The notes beneath the pieces are model-generated. The model worked only from the letters and a program-made list of their open reading frames with translations. It was not told the origin of the DNA and did no database searches. A stretch of DNA of 64,000 bases. It comes from Terfezia claveryi (Eukaryota > Ascomycota > Pezizomycetes > Pezizales > Pezizaceae). Positions 21,897-31,157 of this stretch are shown piece after piece. The stretch is taken from assembly GCA_015179025.1 (NCBI GenBank), contig WHUX01000196.1, positions 1 through 64,000 of the forward strand. Direction: 5' to 3'. How positions within the stretch are numbered: position 1 is the first letter of the stretch; every line of letters starts with the position of its first letter. Made by a program: the position numbers and the translations under genes.

Positions 21897-24411
21897 TTCG
21901 GGTTTCAGAAGAATAGATCAGCTACGGACAGTATGATGTGGACAACCAGCTTAGTCAACACAGCTATTGCAGCTGGTGACCAAGCAACCCTTCTAGGCAA
22001 AGATATCGTTTCTGCCTTCAATAACCTCCAAACTCATCCCACTCTCGAAGCACTAGATAGCCCTCAGTCCCACCATCTCTGTGACTTCGTTAGAAGATTT
22101 CTCGCCCCCAGAACATTCGACATTGTCTGGGACAATGCAGTCAGGGGTAAAGAGAGAATAGATGAGGGAACTCCTCAAGGCAGCCCCCTCAGCCCTGTTC
22201 TCTTCCTCATCTTCTTAGCCAGAACTCTCTACAGGCCTCTACCATGTGTAGTAATATCCGGCTCTCCAATGACCACCCCTCGATCTCACGTAACCTCCGC
22301 AACCTTCCTCACCCCCGCATTTTTCTCTTCAGCTATGCGGACGATGTCAATCCTCTCATCATTACCTCAAAACACACTATATTTAAACATAATCAGATAG
22401 TGAAAAAGGTGGACCAATGCCTCATCACTGCAGCAGCAGCAGACAACTTGAGATGAAATACGGCCAAAGACGAGCACCTAGACTTTGGCCCCAAAGCCTC
22501 CAGCATTACTACCCTAGGCATAATCCTAGACAACAAGCCCTGCTTCAAAGCTCACATCAGAGCCCGTACTCAAAAGGCAACAAAAGTCCTCCAGATGATG
22601 CTACGCCTAGGAAATAGCAATGGCGGCATGTCCCCTCTCGCTCTAAGGACACTCTATACAGGCTGTATTAGGCCAATCTTCCTTTGGGGTGCAGAACTCT
22701 GGTTCCGTCCCTCCTTCCCTCACCAAAATGACACACGCCTTTCTGGGATGGAGCTCCTAGAGTATCAAGCCCTCCGGAAAATCTGTGGGGCCTATCATGG
22801 CAGCTCCAAGGACAAGCTAGCCCTCATAGTAAACGTTGAACCACTAGAGGCTAAGCTACAGGACATGTTGGTCTGCTGTCTACTGGCGAGGGGTTTTTAT
22901 GGGATAATTCAGTTTTTACTGGCGAGTGGTTCTACAAGCGCGCGGTTTTATTTTTCTTCTACCTGCGAGGGGTTTGTTAGGGTCGAGGTTATACTTGTGA
23001 GGGATCTTGCTTATGGGGTTTCTACTGGCGAGCGGTTCCTAATTCTCTCTTTCTCACCTGCGCGGGGTTTTTTCACATTCACAGGCCGCAAGGCACTCTT
23101 TTGTTCTTCGGGGCTCCAGTCAGGGCCCTCGGGCTCATCCGGCACTGCCGGTTAATGACAGCATGGGAGTATCCCACTCATGAGTCTCCTTTTTGTTTTG
23201 TGGTTCGTGTACTTAGTTTGCGTGGGGTTGGCAGATTAACTTGCCTCCCCCTTGAATCCACCGGGTTTCCGTGTGGCTCCTCATAGCCCCCCTAATGGGG
23301 CTGCATAGGAGTACCAAGTATTTAAAAAAAAAAAAAAAAAAATGTTGGTCTGCTGGGCAGCCCGAGCGACCCGACTCGGGAACAAGGCTCTTCTCTCTCT
23401 CCTCTCCCCTCCCCCCACCCCCACTACCACTCCCATAACCCTAGCATTCGGAAGCGCCACTTCCTACCCCTCCCTCCTCAGCTTCAGAGAAGAAGTTCCA
23501 CCGTCCCCAAGTGCACTAACACCAGTCACCCTCTACCAACCTGAGGACCCACTCTCCAAGGACAAATACGGATGGGTTGGCGCATCTGTTACATGGATGG
23601 CACTGGGAAAAACGGACACCACGCAGCAGCATTCTTCTCAGAAGATAGCAGGGGCAACCCTACAAGCTCAGGCTACTCATACCTGGGCACGGAATCCACA
23701 GTGGCAGATGCCGAAAGACAAGCTGTCGTTCTAGCTCTAAAAACAAACAGAGATTTTCCAATGGTTGCTCTTATCTCCGACTCAAGTGCGGCCATCTCCT
23801 CAGCCATCAACCTCTCCCAGGGCTCCCAGTCCAGTCGCAGCGGCATTGAGTGCGAACTTGTCGCTCTACTCAAAAGGGAAACGAACTCCCAAGACACCAC
23901 CGACTCCGGGGTTCGCTCTCATATTGGGATCCCAGGTAATGAGAAGGCAGACCAGCTAGCAGCTTTTGCTTCCGCCCTCGGCCAGCTCTCCTGCTCAGAC
24001 TCGACCGTGACAGAAGGTGGGATCAGACAGGCCTCGAAAGCCATAAGAAGCCAGGCTCGCACAGCAGCAGGGTTTGGCATCAAAAGGTCAACTTGGAATC
24101 GCCACGCCCTCTCCGCATACACCTGGTGTCGTACAGACAAGGGGCCTCAACGAGTTTGGCTCCATAAGATCGGCAAGGCGGAATCCAGCACTTGTCCCTG
24201 CGGTCATCACTCCCAAGATGGCCGGCACTTGGTCTTTGACTGCCCTCTTCTGCACGATCACAGACAAGCTCTAGGCAGCATCAAAGACTGGGAGGATCTC
24301 GACCACCCAATCTGGATCGAAGAGGAGGAGGAGGACAATTGGGATGCCGTTGAAGCTTTCTTCGGCTTTCTGTACAAGCGGATGGCAGGTAGGAGGCACG
24401 GGGATGTGTAA
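21897..24411 (+). pseudogene. LINE 4 ORF2: RT, connection, RNase H, zinc knuckle
   Basis: Reverse transcriptase: LLGKDIVSAFNNL (motif A), GTPQGSPLSPVLFLIFL (motif B) and FSYADDVNPL (catalytic YADD near 22340). The connection part reads MSPLALRTLYTGCIRPIFLW and LRKICGAYHGSSKDKLAL. After LINE 5 the frame at 23572-24411 is open for 279 codons. RNase H residues D9 (YMDGTG), E48, D70 (LISDSSAA), H117 and D127 (GNEKAD) are present, followed by CPCGHHSQDGRHLVFDC (zinc knuckle) and the end block SIKDWEDLDHPIWIEEEEED. The N-terminal half has frameshifts. Confidence 0.88.
22879..23341 (+). mobile_element. LINE 5: 463-bp insertion consisting of 3' UTR only
   Basis: A perfect 14-bp TSD, ATGTTGGTCTGCTG, stands at 22865-22878 and 23342-23355. 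The insert holds five or six imperfect CTACTGGCGAGGGGTT units, the conserved 3' UTR blocks, both hairpins and poly(A). No coding sequence is present. Confidence 0.93.
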
Positions 24412-24484
24412 AAAGCAGGACTGCGGGCGAGATAAGACACGGCGATTCTAACATCCATCCATGCTAGGATGGGCTGGCCTTAGC

Positions 24485-24548
24485 TTTTTTTTTTTTTTTT
24501 TAAATACTTAGATCCTCCTATGCAGCCCCGTTAAGGGGGCTATGAGGA
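24485..24548 (-). mobile_element. LINE 6: 64-bp LINE insertion (terminal hairpin and tail only)
   Basis: A perfect 12-bp TSD, GCTGGCCTTAGC, stands at 24473-24484 and 24549-24560. The insert is the poly(A) tail plus the last 45 or so bases of the LINE, just enough for hairpin 2 (AGCCCC against GGGGCT). It is an extreme 5' truncation. Confidence 0.9.
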
Positions 24549-24703
24549 GCTGGCCTTAGCTGGCTGGTAGCACTTACGATTTTCCTTCACACTCATCACA
24601 TCTCTTCTGGTATTTCTTCCGCCATTAAGGCAGTTAATGACAGCATGGGAGCTCCGCGTCAGTCCATTCTATTTCATCGCTTCTGGGCACACATGTATCT
24701 ATC

Positions 24704-24790
24704 TTCTGCTTTTCGCGCGCCGGAACTGGCAGATTAACTTGCCTTTTCTGCTTTTCGCGCGCCGGACCTGGCAGATTAACTTGCCTTGTC
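24704..24790 (+). repeat. 43-bp tandem duplication in the LINE 4 3' UTR
   Basis: TTTTCGCGCGCCGGAACTGG followed by CAGATTAACTTGCCT occurs twice head to tail, doubling the block just upstream of the terminal hairpins. Confidence 0.85.
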
Positions 24791-24891
24791 CTGAATCCAC
24801 TCGGGTTTCCGAGTGGCTCTTCATGGTCCCCTTACTGGGACTGAATAAGAGCAACAAGTATTTAAAAAAAAAAGAAAGAAAAAGAAAAAGT

Positions 24892-25520
24892 CAGTATGTG
24901 TGAACCAGATTCTGTGTAGAGTGATGAATTTTACGTCGACAGACTGGATGCAGCTTGCTGTAGATTTGCTGGAGAGAATAGGCTCGAATAAAGATAGTAT
25001 CGACTCTCGGGCCGAGACGAATGGTTGCCCCACTGTCAAAGACTTGCAATAGAAAAATAGTTGCTGGAGGACGTTTGGTCTTGCCAGAATGGAAATATGG
25101 TCGTAGAGTCTTCCAACTGTGGGCTTCTTGTCTGCAGCTTTCGAATACCATGATCTCGCAACGTTGGTCCAAACTTCCCTGTCTCTTATATCGTCGTCTT
25201 CCATCGCCATTCGATATCTCCCTAAGTCCCCCAAACGCTCGATCCAGGTGTCCTCGAATGCAGGAACTGTCTCGTAAAGCAAAGCCATTATAGAGTATGC
25301 GAGGTAAAGCATGTGCTCCAAAGAGTATGGTAGTCTATGCCGAAGTAGTTCGAGAAAGAAATGAATGCCATGCCTCCACATTCGAGCTGGCATTTCATAC
25401 TTAGCCGCGAGCCGGCGAAGAGCTTGAGAAGATGAAGGATGCTGCGATGCAAGGAAAAAGTCATGATGTTCGTGCAACAGAGTCCTATGTAGCGCAAGTA
25501 ATGCCCGCCATTGCTCGTTT
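24892..25520 (-). pseudogene. EST1-like gene, segment 2 (EST1 DNA/RNA-binding domain)
   Basis: Reads LHRTLLHEHHDFFLASQHPS, ALRRLAAKYEMPARMWRHGI, LELLRHRLPYSLEHML, TVPAFEDTWIERLGDLGRYR, REVWTNVARSWYSKAADK, GRLYDHISILARPNVLQQLF and SARESILSLFEPIL. This is the classic helical EST1 domain order, including the LGDLGRYR block. It is the best preserved host segment: one frame of about 200 codons. It breaks at 24891, where the LINE 4 poly(A) begins. The last residues of the long frame (Phe-rich tail) are LINE sequence, not host. Confidence 0.88.
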
Positions 25521-26058
25521 GTCTTTTTTTATTTTTTTAATTTTTTTTAAATACTTGTTACTCCTATTCGGCCCCAGTAAGGGGCCACCCGGAAACCCGG
25601 GTGGATTCAGGACGAGGTAAGTTAATCTGCCACGTCCGGCGGGGGAAAAGCAAGTACTAAGTACAAATAAAATAGTGTGAGAGAAGAGCGAAGCCCCCGT
25701 GCTGTCATTAACCGGCAATTAGCCAGATGACCCCGAGGGGCCTGACTGGGGCAAGCTGAGAAAGTGTAGGAAAATATAGAGGAAATAATGTGAAATAGTA
25801 AAGGAGAATCGTGTAGAGAAGTGTAAAGAAACCTGACTGTCTTCACTGTCCTCCAATGAACTCGACCAAGATGCCTCTGTTCTTGTAGATTAGTATGCTA
25901 CCGGCCAACAAAGACCAGCCCATCCTAGCATTCTAACAGCCTCTCCCAGCTATCCTTCTGTAGAAGAAGCTAAAGAAAGCTTCTACTGCATCCCAGTCCT
26001 CTTCATCCTCCTCCTGAATCCAAATGGGACGGTCGAGATCCTCCCAGTCCTTTATGCT

Positions 26059-27351
26059 CAACTCCCGGGGAGGGCCCCTCCCCGGTATTAATCTCATCAT
26101 GATCTCCCTGCCCTCCTGGGTAGGTATGCTCGGACTCATCTTTTGATCATAAATAGGTTTTGAGTGACCTGTCATCCTAAATAGCACTTGCACATAGTGG
26201 TCTGGAGCGTTAACCCAGTATATTAGGAATGATACTTTCGTACCTGATGAGAATTAAATGCGCCCTCTGCACCTTAAGCCCCTTCGCTAAAGCTTCACTC
26301 ACTTCAGTGCAGACTATGCTACCCCCCCATCCTTGGTGAGTTGCTTTCTCTACCCTAACCCCCCCAGGTGTATTTCGACCACCGGGAGTCATCACCTTAG
26401 CTTGTCCCACGGTGAGTGCTGGCCTATTATATACAACTGGGAGTGCTCGCTGTATGACGAGTTGCTATCTCTGCCCTAACCCAACCCCAGGTGCATTTCG
26501 ACCCTCTACAGCCTTCGACTGTCAGGGAGCCCCACCAGGACTCGAAGGACGGCTGTAGCAGTTAAGTCTATCAGTCGAGTGGCACGTACCTGAGTTGCGT
26601 AGGGAAAGGCGGCCGGCCGCTCTCACCACTGCAGGGATGGAGCACGCTGTGACGAATTCCCGAGGGCCCCCACCAGGACTCGAAGGGGAGCGTAACAGTT
26701 GAGACTGCCTAGATGTTGAGTTCACAGGAGTGGCTGTTCACCGAAGGATAGAGCATGAGACTCGCTGGGACCGACCCCGGCTTTAGAACCGTCCTGTCGA
26801 GCCCACCATCCCCCTACGAGATGGTGACTGCCGCTCGGGAGTTTTTAGTCTCCTTTCCTGCCAAGGTGTGTCGGGAGATTGCCACAATGGAGAATGGTGT
26901 TTCAGACCCGGTCTCTTTGTGGAGCTGTATCTCTGTGACACCCATGGCCCTCAGGGTCTCGCAAGTTGACCCGATGAAATCCGCGAGACGTTTTGAATGC
27001 GCCGGCAGGTAACACCGGTCCACACCTTACTAACCAAAGCATATGTCGAAAATATGCCCGAGAGGTGACCTGTCAGCCTACCTAGCACTTGCACGACTTG
27101 TCCCTCCCATTCCCGCCTCGGAAGTTGGTCCATGACTTTGTCGGGGCGGACCCCTCCCACTCCGACCTCAGCGTTGGTTTTCGCGTTTTTCGGAACTCCA
27201 AGTGGGCCAGGGCGTAGCTGGTAGGTAGGCTGTCGGTTAGTTATCAGACGTATCCCCCGTAGCCTTTACTCCTCTCTTCCGGCATGCGAATTACTCCACA
27301 GCCGGCTAGCTACCGGGGGGGCGGCTTCCTAAAACGGATCGCACCGCCCAC
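26059..27351. mobile_element. 1.3-kb insert in LINE 7, Helitron-like candidate
   Basis: LINE 7 coding resumes exactly on either side (CAAGCACTAGGC joined to AGCATAAAGGAC on the minus strand). No TSD or terminal inverted repeats are visible. A 10-bp-stem palindrome (CCGGGGAGGG, 26065-26074, with CCCTCCCCGG, 26076-26085) lies six bases from one end. Internal direct repeats include TAGCACTTGCAC (near 26185 and 27085), CACCAGGACTCGAAGG (26530 and 26672) and a 38-bp block with CCAGGTGYATTTCGACC (26370 and 26490). It is GC-rich and encodes nothing I recognise. The lack of a TSD plus a terminal hairpin suggests a Helitron-like element, without proof. Confidence 0.55.
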
Positions 27352-27497
27352 GCCTAGTGCTTGTCTTTGATCATGGAAGCGGGGGCAGTGGAAGACGAGG
27401 TGCCACCCATTCTGTGTGTGATGTCCGCAGGGGCAGTTGCTCGAGGTGGAGTTGCCCAGACAGAAGAGCCATGACTTCTGGGGTCCTTTGTCTGTTC

Positions 27498-27906
27498 CAG
27501 TGTTCTCAACAGGCCTGGGCCACTCTAAGGCAGGCCGGGCCCGGGCCTTCTTATTCATGCCGGCCTGATGGAAGGCCTGGGCCGGTCCAGGCCGCCTGAA
27601 TAGCCTGAATAGCCTGGACCACGGCCTGAATAGCCTGGCTGCCTGGACTACGGCCTGAATAGCCTGAATAGCCTGAATAGCCTGGACGGCCTGCTTACGG
27701 CCTGAATAGCCTGAATAGCCTGAATAGCCTGGACGGCCTGCTTACGGCCTGAATAGCCTGGGCCAGCCTGGGGCCGGTCCAGGCTATTCAGGCCTTCTGA
27801 AAGTCAGGCCGGGGCCGCCCCAGGCGGTTTCAGGCCCGCACAGACCTCGGCCCCCAGGCCAGGCTTCAGGCGGCCTGGTCGGCGGCCTGGCCGGTTGAGA
27901 ATACTG
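27498..27906. mobile_element. 409-bp hAT MITE inside LINE 7
   Basis: An 8-bp TSD, GTCTGTTC, stands at 27490-27497 and 27907-27914. The terminal inverted repeats are CAGTGTTCTCAACAGGCC and CAGTATTCTCAACCGGCC. The interior is GC-rich and made of repeated GGCCTGAATAGCCTG units. The ends resemble those of hAT-2 (50870-54004), which may have supplied the transposase. Confidence 0.92.
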
Positions 27907-27991
27907 GTCTGTTCTACACCATGTATAGGCGGACAGGGCATGGCGATTCCATTCCGATCTCCGAATTCCAAAGCCGGGGCATTGCTCGTTT

Positions 27992-28507
27992 TAGTTTCAC
28001 CCCTTCAACTTCCATGGCCCTTGCTTGAGCTGCTTGCTTGCCGTCTAGCTCTACACACCTGGCTTCAACAATAACGAGACCTGCGTAGATTCCTTTCACT
28101 TCTGATAAAAGTTGATCGCCAGAAATTAGTCTCGTCTCCGGCTGTCTCACCATCTTGAGGCTTGGGTTATCTCCAGAGATCGATCCATCTTCGGTCTCCA
28201 TTCGTGATTGCGATTGGGGATGTAGCACAAGTTGCACCGATTGCTGAGGTGTGTCATGCCAAAGGTTACGCAAAATGAAGTGTTTACCGGCCTCACGGCT
28301 TTGAACCGCACCCGATTTTTTACCTCGCCCTTTGGGTGTTTTATTTTCCTTCTTCGCCCGCGGAGCCCGCGCTCTGGCGGCAGCATTGTCAAGCCTTTCA
28401 GTACTATCCTCATTTTTGAACAGACTAAGCGGCTGTGATGGATCAAAGAGGCGGCGAGTTTGTTTTGCCCCGCCAGCTTCTGGGACTCCGGTCGAAATCT
28501 GGATCAA
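27992..28507 (-). pseudogene. EST1-like gene, segment 1 (N-terminal)
   Basis: Minus-strand open frame with a basic, low-complexity start (ARARAPRAKKENKTPKGRGK) and then PETRLISGDQLLSEVKGIYA followed by GLVIVEARCVELDGKQ. I recognise this as the conserved block that precedes the EST1 domain in ascomycete proteins. The frame then needs a one-base shift (an AAAA run near 27997) to run on into NEQW... of segment 2 across the LINE 7 target site (TSD 27980-27991). The true start may be further upstream (28510-29161). Confidence 0.78.
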
Positions 28508-28509
28508 TA

Positions 28510-29161
28510 GGTTCTTGGATCTTGATCAGCATCCCTATCAGAAGCCATATAGAACAAGCAAATATGATATAACGCTATGTATAAATAGGACTCACTCCAC
28601 TCAGATTTTTCTGCTGCACTGTGCGAGTTCGCCTGTTACCTCCATCTGCCTGTGGTGCTTGTCTGTCCCGCCCATAAAAATTGAGCAACCATCAGCCAGT
28701 ATATTCAATTTGCAGCTTCAATAGGAAATGGAAAACAAAAGGCACCTACAATTTGCTGATCCTACATTCTTCTGTCTTCAGGAAACAATAATCCGCCAGA
28801 GCTTCCTCGCTAGTGAACTCCGCTAAGGTATCGGGGTGCGAGTCCTTTACGTGTCTCCACCACGAGCACTGGGAAGGAAAATGCAGGTGACAGTTGCAAC
28901 ATCGAAACTAAGCTGCTTCTCTACGCTGTGCGGTAGTGATGCGAGCAGCAAGGTGGTCGTGGGCATTTGACATCTGTTGCGTGAGCTGGTGGATGTGGGA
29001 TGGGGGATTGGGTCTTGGGAAATTACCGATAGAGTTGAATGAGGAAGCTTTCTGAGTTCGAACATGCTTCTTATAGTGCGTCCTTTGCGATATTTTTCTT
29101 GTATCCATAGCCTCGTCGTTGGTCCGCGCCAAGACAACATTTCAGTCATGAGACTTGGCAC
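28510..29161 (-). other. Possible 5' part of the EST1-like gene
   Basis: Two overlapping minus-strand frames. One (29132-28908) contains MSNAHDHLAARITTAQRREAA, charged and compatible with the start of an ascomycete EST1-like protein, but I cannot confirm it. Introns would be needed to join it to segment 1. Confidence 0.3.
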
Positions 29162-29750
29162 ATACTGGGATTGGCACCTGGGATCCCGGTTATCACTAGT
29201 CTCGATCAGACCCTGTAGTTATGGTTATGCTCGGTTTCTTTATATACTTATGTATAGAGGCTGTGAAAGCATAGATATCTAGTGGCCGCGAATGCATATA
29301 ATATAATATATATTTTCAAGGATTCTGCACTGATCGCCTTGTCAGCTGCGGCTGGGTAGCTAATACAGGCATCCACATCTCATTCAGTTGAGGCTAGCCT
29401 GCTTGTGTTTTTAGCCAATAGATGTTGAATGGTCATGTCATCAGGTGGTTACATAGGCACATACCGACAGGGCAATACAGGGCTATTCAGCTCCAGTGCG
29501 TGGGCATTACAACCTGGAATCGAATATGTATGATATTACAATAAATAGATAGGTACCATGGCGTGAGGCGGAGCAAAGCCGTGAATGCATGGGTTAGTCG
29601 CATATATATATTAAAGCTCGAAGGGAGTTTCTCGCATATATATGAATGCATGAGTTTCTCGCATATATATATATATAAGCCGCGAATGCAACCAGACTAC
29701 TGTTCTCGTACCCAGACTCTAGCCTGATCTTGGCATTCGCTTCTGCGATT
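29162..29750. other. Intergenic, TATA-rich microsatellites
   Basis: Repeated GCATATATAT runs and GCCGCGAATGCA units (29285, 29570, 29680). One near-copy of the dispersed 15-mer (TGCAACCAGACTA, 29687-29699). No gene seen. Confidence 0.5.
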
Positions 29751-29759
29751 TAATCAGAA

Positions 29760-30145
29760 GAGAGTCTGGGACTATACACCTCCGAAATCATCTCCGAAAT
29801 CATCTCCGGTGCCAAGATTCCCGGAGATGTTAGCGTGTGCATAGCCTGTTTCGGAGGTACTAGCGTGTGCATAGCCTGTTTCGGAGGTACTAGCGTTGTT
29901 ATGAGCTGCATCTCTCGTTTTTTTTTTTTTTTTTTTTTTTCTATGATAATGGAGCAAATACTGACACAGAACAACAGCACTTTGTTTAGCCCATACCCTT
30001 GCTTTGCTCCGCCCAGCTCCACAATGCCCAGAGCAGACCTTTCAGAGCTATAAAACCTTTCTCTGGCTCATAAAATCCTGCTCAAGGTCATATAATCTTG
30101 CTCCAGCTCATCTACTCCTGCTCCAGTCCTGCTCCAGGTCATACA
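29760..30145. repeat. Short duplications and CTGCTCCAG repeats
   Basis: A 33-bp unit (TAGCGTGTGCATAGCCTGTT then TCGGAGGTAC) is duplicated at 29830-29895. CCGAAATCATCT is repeated at 29782-29806. Poly-T covers 29919-29940. GCTCCAGGTCATA-type units recur at 30060-30145. Confidence 0.65.
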
Positions 30146-30214
30146 ATCCTGCTCGGGTATAGAGGTATTCCACTCCTAGCGGAGAGAACATACACTATAG
30201 GATTGAATATTGAT

Positions 30215-30298
30215 AGCCGAGTATTCAGACATCTCCGGCATGCGAATTCACACGGCTCCAGCATGAGTATTCAGATATCTCAAATATGAGTATTGTTA
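30215..30298. repeat. Outlying block of the 23-bp minisatellite
   Basis: Three or four decayed units of ATTCAGACATCTCCGGCATG, the same repeat as 31158-31880. The two blocks are separated by a different GC-rich block (30300-31150). Confidence 0.8.
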
Positions 30299-30299
30299 T

Positions 30300-31157
30300 G
30301 AATCGGTGGCGGGGCAAGGCCAGCACTCGCGTAAGTGGGCTTACGCGGGTGTCGGGGGTCAGCTAGGAGGGCTACGAGCTAGGGGCGAGACCAGAGCTCC
30401 AACAAGGCCAGTGTCGAGCGGGACGACATATCCAAACCACCGATGGGAGCCTGGAGGGGAGGCAGGAGCGAGCAGGGCGAGGCAGGCACGAGCAAGGCAA
30501 GCAGGGCAAGCGAGGCGAGCAAGCGAGGCGAGCAAAGCAGGCAAGGCAAGCAAGGCGAGCAGGGCAAGCGAGGCAGGCAAGGCAAGCAAGGCGAGCAGGG
30601 CAGGCAAGGCAGGCAAGGCAAGCAAGGCGAGCAGGGCAGGCAAGGCAGGCAAGGCAAGCAAAGCGAGCAGGGCAAGCGAGGCAGGCAAGGCAAGCAAGGC
30701 GAGCAGGGCAGGCAAGGCAGGCAAGGCAAGCAAGGCGAGCAAGGCAAGCAAAGCGAGCAAGGCAAGCAAAGCGAGCAAGGCAAGCAAAGCGAGCAAGGCA
30801 AGCAAAGCGAGCAAGGCAAGCAAAGCGAGCAAGGCAAGCAAAGCGAGCAAGGCAAGCAAAGCGAGCAAGGCAAGCAAAGCGAGCAAGGCAAGCAAAGCGA
30901 GCAAGGCAAGCAAAGCGAGCAAGGCAAGCAAAGCGAGCAAGGCAAGCAAAGCGAGCAAGGCAAGCAAAGCGAGCAAGGCAAGCAAAGCGAGCAAGGCAAG
31001 CAAAGCGAGCAGCAGGCGACTTGAGCGAGACCAGAGTCTAGATGGGAGGCGACATATCCAAATGCAGGTGTGAGGCAGTCTGAGCTACACTCGAGCAGAT
31101 ATTCGGGAAAGAGGTATTTATTGCCTAGAACAACTAGATACAGGACATGATGGAGAG
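30300..31157. repeat. GC-rich block with an 18-bp minisatellite
   Basis: 30735-31010 is about 15 nearly perfect copies of GAGCAAGGCAAGCAAAGC. 30480-30735 holds variant units (GAGCAGGGCAGGCAAGGC). Because 18 is divisible by three and the unit lacks stops, several frames stay open (Lys-Ala-Ser, Glu-Gln-Gly-Lys-Gln-Ser, Leu-Ala), so the 255-265-codon frames are not evidence for a protein. The block starts TGTTATGAATCGG and carries ACGACATATCCAAA-like sequence on both sides of the array. It may be an LTR, but no TSD was found. Confidence 0.8.

Larger units (their letters stand above)
21897..24890 (+). mobile_element. LINE 4: 5'-truncated LINE carrying LINE 5 and LINE 6
   Basis: Begins in reverse transcriptase and ends with hairpins and an A-rich tail (24862-24890). 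Two younger LINE pieces are inserted in it. The 5' boundary is unclear: FGFQKNRSATDS (from 21897) looks like LINE, yet CAGTATG occurs both at 21929-21935 and after the tail at 24892-24898 and could be a 7-bp TSD. It separates segments 2 and 3 of the EST1-like gene. Confidence 0.85.
25521..27979 (-). mobile_element. LINE 7: 5'-truncated LINE carrying two inserts
   Basis: A perfect 12-bp TSD, CATTGCTCGTTT, stands at 25509-25520 and 27980-27991. The minus strand starts in GFGIRRSEWNRHALSAYTWC (27972-27915), is cut by a hAT MITE, resumes with TGTDKGPQKSW and the knuckle CPCGHHTQNGWHLVFHC (27490-27352), is cut again by the 26059-27351 insert, and ends with KDWEDLDRPIWI, 3' UTR, one fused hairpin and a T-rich tail. 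In this copy the eight bases CTCCTCAT between the hairpins are missing. Confidence 0.92.
14657..28507 (-). pseudogene. EST1/SMG6-like host gene in five pieces (whole locus)
   Basis: Family members carry an EST1-type DNA/RNA-binding domain and often a C-terminal PIN nuclease. They act in nonsense-mediated decay or telomere maintenance. Five minus-strand segments keep the order of one protein: 28507-27992 (N-terminus), 25520-24892 (start of the EST1 domain), about 21896-21612, 16838-16571, and 16144-14657 (end of the EST1 domain plus PIN). Between them lie LINE 7, LINE 4, LINE 3 with a hAT, and a solo LTR. The junctions at LINE 7, LINE 3 and the LTR have perfect TSDs, and protein reading resumes across them. 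Small frameshifts and stops in the host segments show that the gene is dead. Part of the decay could be assembly error. Confidence 0.82.

Noticed and set aside
21929..21935. CAGTATG as the certain TSD of LINE 4
   Set aside because: It matches 24892-24898, but LINE-like coding (FGFQKNRSATDS) seems to start upstream of it. The boundary is left open.
22244..22617. Separate short genes on the plus strand
   Set aside because: They are frameshifted parts of the LINE 4 reverse transcriptase (FSYADDVNPL is in this region).
30297..31157. Definite solo LTR
   Set aside because: The start TGTTATGAATCGG is LTR-like, but no TSD or second copy was found in the window.
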